DNA of 64,000 bases from Arthrobacter celericrescens (GTDB lineage Bacteria > Actinomycetota > Actinomycetes > Actinomycetales > Micrococcaceae), in NCBI RefSeq assembly GCF_003614925.1, contig NZ_QYLP01000097.1:1-64000 (forward strand), given 5' to 3'. A program made the position numbers and the translations under genes. The notes beneath the pieces were generated by a model. That model was not told the origin of the DNA, ran no database searches, and saw only the letters and a list, made by a program, of their open reading frames with translations. Numbering within the stretch: the stretch's first letter is position 1; every line of letters starts with the position of its first letter. Shown here piece after piece: positions 58,845 through 64,000 of this stretch.

Positions 58845-59825
58845 TCAGGCCTTGCCGTCGAACAGGCTGGTGACCGAGCCGTCGTCGAACACTTCGCGGA
58901 TGGCGCGGGCGATCAGCGGCGCGATCGAAAGCACTGTCAGCTGGGGGAAGCGCTTCTCGGCCGGGATCGGCAGGGTGTTGGTGACCACCACTTCGCGGGC
59001 GCCGGACTCGGCCAGGCGCTTCGCGGCGGGGTCGGAGAAGATCGCGTGGGTGCAGGCAATGATGACATCCTTGGCACCGGCGTTCTTGAGCACCTGAACC
59101 GCGCCGGAGATGGTTCCGCCGGTGTCGATCATGTCGTCGATCAGCACGCACGTGCGGCCTTCGATCTGCCCGACGACGGTCTTGGAGACCGCCTGGTTGG
59201 GCACCGTGAGGTCGCGCATCTTGTGCACGAAGGCCAGCGGGGCGCCGCCCAGGCGTTCGGCCCACTGTTCGGCGACACGGACGCGGCCGGTGTCCGGGGA
59301 AACCACCGTGATGTTGTCGGCCTCGACCTTGGTGCGGATGTAGTCGGCCAGCAGCGGGATGGCCATCAGGTGGTCCACGGGGCCGTCGAAGAAGCCCTGG
59401 ATCTGGGAGGTGTGCAGGTCGACCGACATGATGCGGTCGGCGCCGGCGGTCTTGTAAAGGTCGGCCACCAGGCGGGCGGAGATCGGCTCGCGGCCGCGGC
59501 CCTTCTTGTCCTGGCGGGAGTACGGGTAGAACGGGGAGACCACGGTGATGCGCTTGGCCGAGGCACGCTTGAGCGAGTCGATCATGATCAACTGTTCCAT
59601 CAGCCAGTTGTTCAGCGGCGCCGGGTGCGCCTGGATCACGAAGGCGTCGGTGCCGCGCACGCTCTCGGCGGAGCGGACGTAGATCTCACCGTTGGCGAAG
59701 TCGTAGGCATCCACCGGCAGGAGTTCGGTTTCGAGCTCCTTGGCGATTTCCTGCGCGAGCTCCGGGTGCGCCCGCCCGGCGGCAAGGACCAGTTTCTTCT
59801 CGCCGTGTGCCGTAATTTCGCTCAT
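58845..59825 (-). CDS. prs: Ribose-phosphate pyrophosphokinase
   Basis: 326 residues. It makes PRPP from ribose-5-phosphate and ATP for nucleotide and amino acid synthesis. Conserved parts are GEIYVRSAESVRGTDAFVIQ, FYPYSRQDKKGRGREPISA, VDLHTSQIQGFFDGPVDHL and the PRPP loop VLIDDMIDTGGTISGA. Its ATG overlaps the glmU stop, so the genes are coupled. Confidence 0.95.
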   Translation of the reverse strand: MSEITAHGEKKLVLAAGRAHPELAQEIAKELETELLPVDAYDFANGEIYVRSAESVRGTDAFVIQAHPAPLNNWLMEQLIMIDSLKRASAKRITVVSPFYPYSRQDKKGRGREPISARLVADLYKTAGADRIMSVDLHTSQIQGFFDGPVDHLMAIPLLADYIRTKVEADNITVVSPDTGRVRVAEQWAERLGGAPLAFVHKMRDLTVPNQAVSKTVVGQIEGRTCVLIDDMIDTGGTISGAVQVLKNAGAKDVIIACTHAIFSDPAAKRLAESGAREVVVTNTLPIPAEKRFPQLTVLSIAPLIARAIREVFDDGSVTSLFDGKA

Positions 59826-61324
59826 GCCTGTTTGCCCTCTTCTGTGGTTGCCGGAGTACTTGAGGAGTCTGTGGTGCCGGCGTCCTGCGCCAGGCGGGCG
59901 GCGGCGAGGCGGGCGGAGTTGCTGCCGGGGCGGTTGGCGATGACCCAGCCTTCGGCGTTCCGCTGCCCTGCCGCGTTGACGGCGAGGGCCCCTGCCGGGA
60001 CGTCCTTGCGGATCACGGTGCCGGCGCCGCTGTAGGCGCCGTCGCCGACGCTCACCGGGGCCACGAAGACCGTGTTGGAGCCGGTGCGGACACCGGAGCC
60101 GATCACGGTGCGGTGCTTCTTCTCGCCGTCGTAGTTGGCGGTGATGTTGCCGCAGCCGATGTTGGTGTCTTCGCCGATTTCGGCGTCGCCGGCGTAGCCG
60201 AGGTGGGAGAGCTTGGAGCCGCGGCCGATGGTCACATTCTTGGTTTCGTAGAAGGCGCCGATCTTGCCGGTCTCCCCCAGGACCGTGCCCGGGCGCAGGT
60301 AGGTGAACGGGCCCACGCTTGCCTTGGCGCCGATCGTGGAGCCCGAGCCGTGGGTGCGGGTCACCTTGGCGCCTTCGCCCACGTGCACGTCGGTGAGGGT
60401 CGTGTCCGGGCCGACGACGGCGTCACGCGCCACGGTGGTGCCGCCGTGCAGCTGCGTGTTCGGCAAGAGGCGGACGTCTTCGTCGAGGGTGACGGTGGAG
60501 TCGATCCAGGTGGTGGCGGGGTCCACCACGGTCACGCCGGCCCGCATCCAGCCTTCGACGATGCGGCGGTTGTGTTCGGCGCCGAGGGCTGCGAGCTGCA
60601 CGCGGTCGTTTGCGCCTTCCACCTGCCAGCGGTCGCCGGTGGTGACGGCTGCCACGTGGCCGCCGTCCTTGCGGGCGATGGCGAGGACGTCGGTGAGGTA
60701 CTTCTCGCCCTGGGCGTTGTCGGTGGTGACGTGCTCCAGTGCGTCGCGCAGCACGGCGGCGTCGAAGGCGTAGATTCCGGAGTTGATCTCGCGGATGGCG
60801 CGCTCGTCCTCGCTGGCGTCCTTGTGTTCGCGGATGCCCAGCACGGAACCGTCCTCGGCGCGGAGGATGCGGCCGTAGCCGGTGGCGTCGTCCAGGACGG
60901 TGGTCAGCACGGTGACGGCGTTGCCGCCGGCTTCATGCTCGGCGACGAGTTCGGCCAGGAGGCCTGAGGTGAGCAGCGGGACGTCGCCGTAGGTCACCAC
61001 GATGGTGCCCTCCACGGTGCCCTGCTTGTCGAGTGCTTCGAGGCCCTGTTCGACGGCGCGGCCGGTGCCGGGGACCTCGTCCTGATCCACCACGAGGGCG
61101 TCAGCGGCGATCTCTGCCAGGTGCGCGGCCACGAGGTCGCGCTGGTGGCGGACCAGTACGGCCAGTCGTTCGGGGTTGATCCCCCGGGCGGCGTCGAGGG
61201 CATGTCCCACCATGGATTTCCCACCGATGGGATGGAGGATCTTGGGTGTACGCGATTTCATGCGCGTGCCCGCACCAGCGGCCAGGACGATTACAGCGGC
61301 AGGGCCTGTTGCGGCGGGGCTCAC
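59822..61324 (-). CDS. glmU: Bifunctional UDP-GlcNAc pyrophosphorylase / GlcN-1-P acetyltransferase
   Basis: 500 residues from GTG 61324, chosen because AAGGAGAG lies 7-8 bases upstream; the long upstream frame (to 61942) runs through the tRNA gene and is not credible. N-terminal pyrophosphorylase: VIVLAAGAGTRMKSRTPK and GDVPLLTSG; C-terminal left-handed beta-helix acyltransferase: YLRPGTVLGETGKIGAFYETKN and NIGCGNITANYDG. It supplies UDP-GlcNAc for peptidoglycan and surface polymers. Coupled to prs. Confidence 0.96.
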   Translation of the reverse strand: MSPAATGPAAVIVLAAGAGTRMKSRTPKILHPIGGKSMVGHALDAARGINPERLAVLVRHQRDLVAAHLAEIAADALVVDQDEVPGTGRAVEQGLEALDKQGTVEGTIVVTYGDVPLLTSGLLAELVAEHEAGGNAVTVLTTVLDDATGYGRILRAEDGSVLGIREHKDASEDERAIREINSGIYAFDAAVLRDALEHVTTDNAQGEKYLTDVLAIARKDGGHVAAVTTGDRWQVEGANDRVQLAALGAEHNRRIVEGWMRAGVTVVDPATTWIDSTVTLDEDVRLLPNTQLHGGTTVARDAVVGPDTTLTDVHVGEGAKVTRTHGSGSTIGAKASVGPFTYLRPGTVLGETGKIGAFYETKNVTIGRGSKLSHLGYAGDAEIGEDTNIGCGNITANYDGEKKHRTVIGSGVRTGSNTVFVAPVSVGDGAYSGAGTVIRKDVPAGALAVNAAGQRNAEGWVIANRPGSNSARLAAARLAQDAGTTDSSSTPATTEEGKQA

Positions 61325-61466
61325 TAAGTCGCTCTCCTTGTTCGGTTTCCACCGGGGTGGACCCGGCTCCGGCGTCTGCTCAATCCTACTCTGGCTCCGG
61401 AAGCCGCCCTCCGCCGAGACGGCGGTGCAACCCACGGAAAAACAGTGCCGGCAGATCACCGACGAG

Positions 61467-61538
61467 TTCCGCCCATAGGATTCGAACCTATACTCCACGG
61501 CTCCAAAGGCCGGGGTGCTGCCATTACACCAGAGCGGA
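61467..61538 (-). tRNA. tRNA-Gln (anticodon TTG)
   Basis: A 72-base cloverleaf on the minus strand. The acceptor stem is TCCGCTC with GGGCGGA (one G-T pair), discriminator A. The anticodon loop is CTTTGGA with anticodon TTG, and the T-loop has GGTTCGAATCC. No CCA is encoded. D-loop reads GTGTAATGGCAGC. Confidence 0.93.
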
Positions 61539-61730
61539 CCGTGCGCGCTGTCCGGCAGGCCGTGGCCTGCGGTTCCCGGGCTGGCCGGGTGGCGCGCACA
61601 GGTACCAAGTCTGCCATGACCGTTTGCTTCCGCGCGACTTCGGACGGCTGTTGACCGGTCCCTCTGCGGCAAACCGCCCGGGCCGGACACCATGGAGTCC
61701 GGCCTCCGTGCCATGAGGCATGATGGTTGG

Positions 61731-62417
61731 GTGAGCAAGAGCACAGGATTTTCCCGGGAAGGCGGCGGAACAGCGGGCACCGTGCAGGCCCCCGCCGGCC
61801 GCCCCGTCCGTTCCCGGATGACAGGTCCGCAGCGCCGCTCACAACTGATCGACGTCGGCCGGGGCCTTTTCGCCGCCCGCGGCCTGGACGGCACCACCAT
61901 CGAGGAAGTCGCGGCGGCGGCCGGCGTCTCCAAGCCGGTCATCTACGAACACTTCGGCTCCAAGGAAGGCCTCTACACCAAGGTCGTCGAGAGCGAATTC
62001 CGGATCCTGCTCGACTCGATCAACGACTCCCTCGCGGTCGAAGCCAAGCCCCGCGTCCTCGTGGAACGGGCGGCCCTGGCCCTCCTTGGCTACATCGAAG
62101 AACGCACCGACGGCTTCCGGATCCTCATGCGCGACGCCCCGCCGTCCCAGCCCGAAGGCGCCTTCTCCACCCTGCTCTCCCACGTGACGGCCCGCGTGGA
62201 GCACATCCTCTCCGACGAGTTCTCCCGCCGCGGCTTCAGTTCCGCCGACGGCGCCATGTACGCCCAGATGCTGGTTGGCATGGTGGCGATGACCGGCCAG
62301 TGGTGGCTCGACAGCCGCACCCCGGACAAGCGCGCCGTGGCCGCCCACCTCGTCAACCTCGCCTGGAACGGCCTCACCGGCCTGCAAAAGGACCCCGAAC
62401 TCCGCGACGAGGCTTAG
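61731..62417 (+). CDS. TetR-family regulator
   Basis: 228 residues from GTG 61731 (ATG 61692 and ATG 61818 are alternatives). The HTH is TTIEEVAAAAGVSKPVIYEHFGSKEGLYTKVV (about residues 57-90), the most conserved part of the family. The ligand part is alpha-helical with an aromatic-rich WWLDSRTPDKRA segment. It is divergent from the tRNA gene. The N-terminal 25 residues are basic and Gly-rich, of unclear use. The target is unknown; it may be autoregulatory. Confidence 0.85.
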   Translation: MSKSTGFSREGGGTAGTVQAPAGRPVRSRMTGPQRRSQLIDVGRGLFAARGLDGTTIEEVAAAAGVSKPVIYEHFGSKEGLYTKVVESEFRILLDSINDSLAVEAKPRVLVERAALALLGYIEERTDGFRILMRDAPPSQPEGAFSTLLSHVTARVEHILSDEFSRRGFSSADGAMYAQMLVGMVAMTGQWWLDSRTPDKRAVAAHLVNLAWNGLTGLQKDPELRDEA

Positions 62418-62830
62418 CGTCGGCCTCGCAGCCGCGGCTTTCCGTCCTGCTCACCTTCGTTCCGGTCACCTTCGTTCTGGTCACCTTGAGCGGCGGAGAC
62501 GGCCCTTCCGCGTCGCTTAGACACGTCACATAGGGAGCGCGCCGGTCGCTGGGCGACCTCTGCGCTCCGATGTGCCGCGATGCGCTCCTTTCGGAAGGAC
62601 CGCCGTCCGCCATGTCGCTCACCCAAGTGCCTGCTGACCTCAGCGGAACGCAAGATCCGGCAAGCAGGCGGCGGGTCTCCGCAGAGGAGCGCATCGCGGT
62701 CGATCGCGTCGTGTAGGTCGCTCAGCGACCGCAGCGGCGCTTATCGGCCGTGTCTAAGCGACGGCGGAGAGCCGTTGTCTGCGTCTCAGGCGACCACACC
62801 GGCCGTCACGGAAGGTGAGTGAAGGGAGAC
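62418..62830. repeat. Non-coding region with a large imperfect palindrome and 15-base tandem repeat
   Basis: 413 bases with no supported gene. Two 15-base copies TTCGTT(C/T)(C/T)GGTCACC lie at 62456-62485. From 62496 to 62780 two arms of about 94 bases (62496-62589 and 62685-62780) form an imperfect palindrome with a 95-base centre. Exact matches are 62512-62525 with 62749-62762 (14 bases), 62544-62558 near-complementary to 62716-62730 (each also a small hairpin GGTCGC-N3-GCGACC), and 62575-62589 with 62685-62699 (15 bases). The spacings are equal on both sides (18 and 16 bases). Confidence 0.8.
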
Positions 62831-64000
62831 CTACTCCCCCAGGACTTCGGCCGCCTCCAGCCATTCGAGTTCCAGGCCTTCTTTTTCGGCGAGGAGTTCC
62901 TGGAGTTTGGCGTTGAGGTCGCCCAGGGCGTCGAAGTCGCCGGATTCGGACTTGGCCGCCATCTGGGTGTGCAGTTTGTCTTCCTGCTGGGCTACTTTGC
63001 CGAGCTGGCGGTCGATCCGGTTCAGTTCCTTGCGGGCTTCGCGCTTCTCGGCTTCGGTGGGGCCAGCCGAAGGTGCGGCGCCCGCATTGCCGGTGGCCGC
63101 CGTCGGGCCGGTGCCGGCAGCGCCGCCGACTGCGCCGGAGGCGAGGGCTGCTTCGCGCAGTTCGAGGTACTGGTCGACGCCGCCGGGCAGGTCGCGCAGT
63201 TTGCCGTCGCCGAGGAGGGCCATCTGGGAGTCCGTGACGCGTTCCAGGAGGTAGCGGTCGTGGCTGACCACCACGAGGGTGCCGGGCCAGCCGTCCAGGA
63301 CGTCTTCGACGGCGGCGAGGGTGTCGGTGTCGAGGTCGTTGGTGGGTTCGTCGAGCATCAGGACGTTGGGTTCGCCCACGAGCAGGCGCAGCAACTGCAG
63401 GCGGCGCCGTTCACCGCCGGAGAGGTCGGCCACGGGGGTCCACTGCTTTTCCTTGGTGAAGCCCAGTTGCTCCACGAGCTGGCCCGCGGTGAGGTCCTTG
63501 CCGGCCACGTTGAAGGAGCGCTTTTCGCGTTCGATGACCTCGACGACGCGCAGGTCCTTGACCTCGTCGAGCTCCAAGACGTCCTGGCTGAGGACGGCGG
63601 TGACCACGGTCTTGCCGCGCTTGACCTTTCCGGCGTCGGGGGTGATGTTGCCGTTGAGCAGGCGCAGGAGGGTGGATTTGCCGGCGCCGTTGACGCCCAC
63701 GAGGCCGAGGCGCTGGCCGGGGGCCAGGCGCAGGGTGACATTGTTGAAGAGCTTCTGCCCGGCGTCGCCGCCTTGGAAGTCGAGTGAGACGTTTTCGAGG
63801 TCCAGCACGTCCTTGCCCAGGCGGGCGGTGGCCATCTTGTTCAGGGCGACGGAGTCACGGGGCTCGGGGACGTCGGCGATGATTTCGTTGGCCGCTTCGA
63901 TGCGGAACTTGGGCTTGGAGGTGCGGGCGGGCGCGCCGCGGCGCAGCCAGGCCAGTTCCTTCTTGACCAGTTGCTGGCGCTTGTTCTCGACGACGGCTGC
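62831..64000 (-). CDS. ABC-F family ATPase, C-terminal part (5' end outside the window)
   Basis: At least 389 residues, open to the window edge. The visible part begins near the linker (AAVVENKRQQLVKKELAWLRRG, RFRIEAANEII) and contains the second ATPase domain: Walker A GVNGAGKSTLL, signature LSGGERRRLQLL, Walker B VLMLDEPTNDLD, and H-loop VVVSHDRYLLE. A coiled-coil tail follows (TEAEKREARKELNRIDRQLGK). Soluble, ribosome-linked translation factor of the Uup/EttA type; no membrane segments. The first ATPase domain should lie just beyond 64000. Confidence 0.9.
   Translation of the reverse strand, partial: AAVVENKRQQLVKKELAWLRRGAPARTSKPKFRIEAANEIIADVPEPRDSVALNKMATARLGKDVLDLENVSLDFQGGDAGQKLFNNVTLRLAPGQRLGLVGVNGAGKSTLLRLLNGNITPDAGKVKRGKTVVTAVLSQDVLELDEVKDLRVVEVIEREKRSFNVAGKDLTAGQLVEQLGFTKEKQWTPVADLSGGERRRLQLLRLLVGEPNVLMLDEPTNDLDTDTLAAVEDVLDGWPGTLVVVSHDRYLLERVTDSQMALLGDGKLRDLPGGVDQYLELREAALASGAVGGAAGTGPTAATGNAGAAPSAGPTEAEKREARKELNRIDRQLGKVAQQEDKLHTQMAAKSESGDFDALGDLNAKLQELLAEKEGLELEWLEAAEVLGE

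Overview
The window is a high-GC chromosomal segment from an actinobacterium, most likely Arthrobacter, Pseudarthrobacter or a close relative in the Micrococcaceae. The evidence is the strong G/C third-position bias, the many 4-base stop/start overlaps, the GTG and TTG starts, and families typical of that group: HemD fused to a winged helix, a DUF222-HNH protein, SufS-SufU, a SCO4848-type membrane protein and very large LuxR-type ATPase regulators. No insertion sequence, prophage, CRISPR array, rRNA or replication origin was found. The only tRNA seen is tRNA-Gln(TTG).

Layout. 1-2600 is the end of an assimilatory nitrite reductase operon with two siroheme/tetrapyrrole genes (nirB, cobA, hemD-wHTH). 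2690-11575 is a run of seven same-strand genes in which every junction is an exact 4-base overlap: GMC oxidoreductase, membrane metallophosphoesterase, alpha/beta hydrolase with a cysteine nucleophile, acetoacetate-decarboxylase-like protein, two small membrane proteins, and a patatin lipase. The first and last proteins share a related C-terminal domain. This is the best candidate for an undescribed pathway here, probably oxidation and cleavage of a membrane-associated lipid or terpenoid. 11.7-27.4 kb is mostly housekeeping: DUF222-HNH protein, a free-standing NirB-like flavoprotein, deoC, mfd, nhaA, ugd and sufSU, with a DtxR/IdeR-like box upstream of sufS.

27.5-51.1 kb is a cell-surface polysaccharide locus. 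It holds a polyprenyl-phosphate sugar-1-phosphate transferase, several glycosyltransferases, a Wzx-type flippase, a Wzy/ligase-type membrane protein, a Wzz-BY-kinase fusion, and a nearby UDP-glucose dehydrogenase. It also has a TagD-like cytidylyltransferase paired with a CDP-alcohol phosphotransferase, and a Tat-exported glycerophosphodiesterase lipoprotein. These suggest a polymer carrying glycerol-phosphate or a similar alcohol-phosphate. Embedded in the locus are three secreted proteins: a Tat-exported beta-helix protein and two paralogous beta-propeller/PKD proteins of 930 and 1492 residues. Two overlapping genes for 912-residue-class LuxR-type ATPase regulators (51.7-57.1 kb) lie just upstream. 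The regulator promoter and the polysaccharide promoter share a CGAGTA-type motif.

57.3-64 kb returns to housekeeping: pth, rplY, prs, glmU, tRNA-Gln, a TetR regulator, a 94-base-arm imperfect palindrome, and the 3' part of an ABC-F ATPase gene cut by the window edge.
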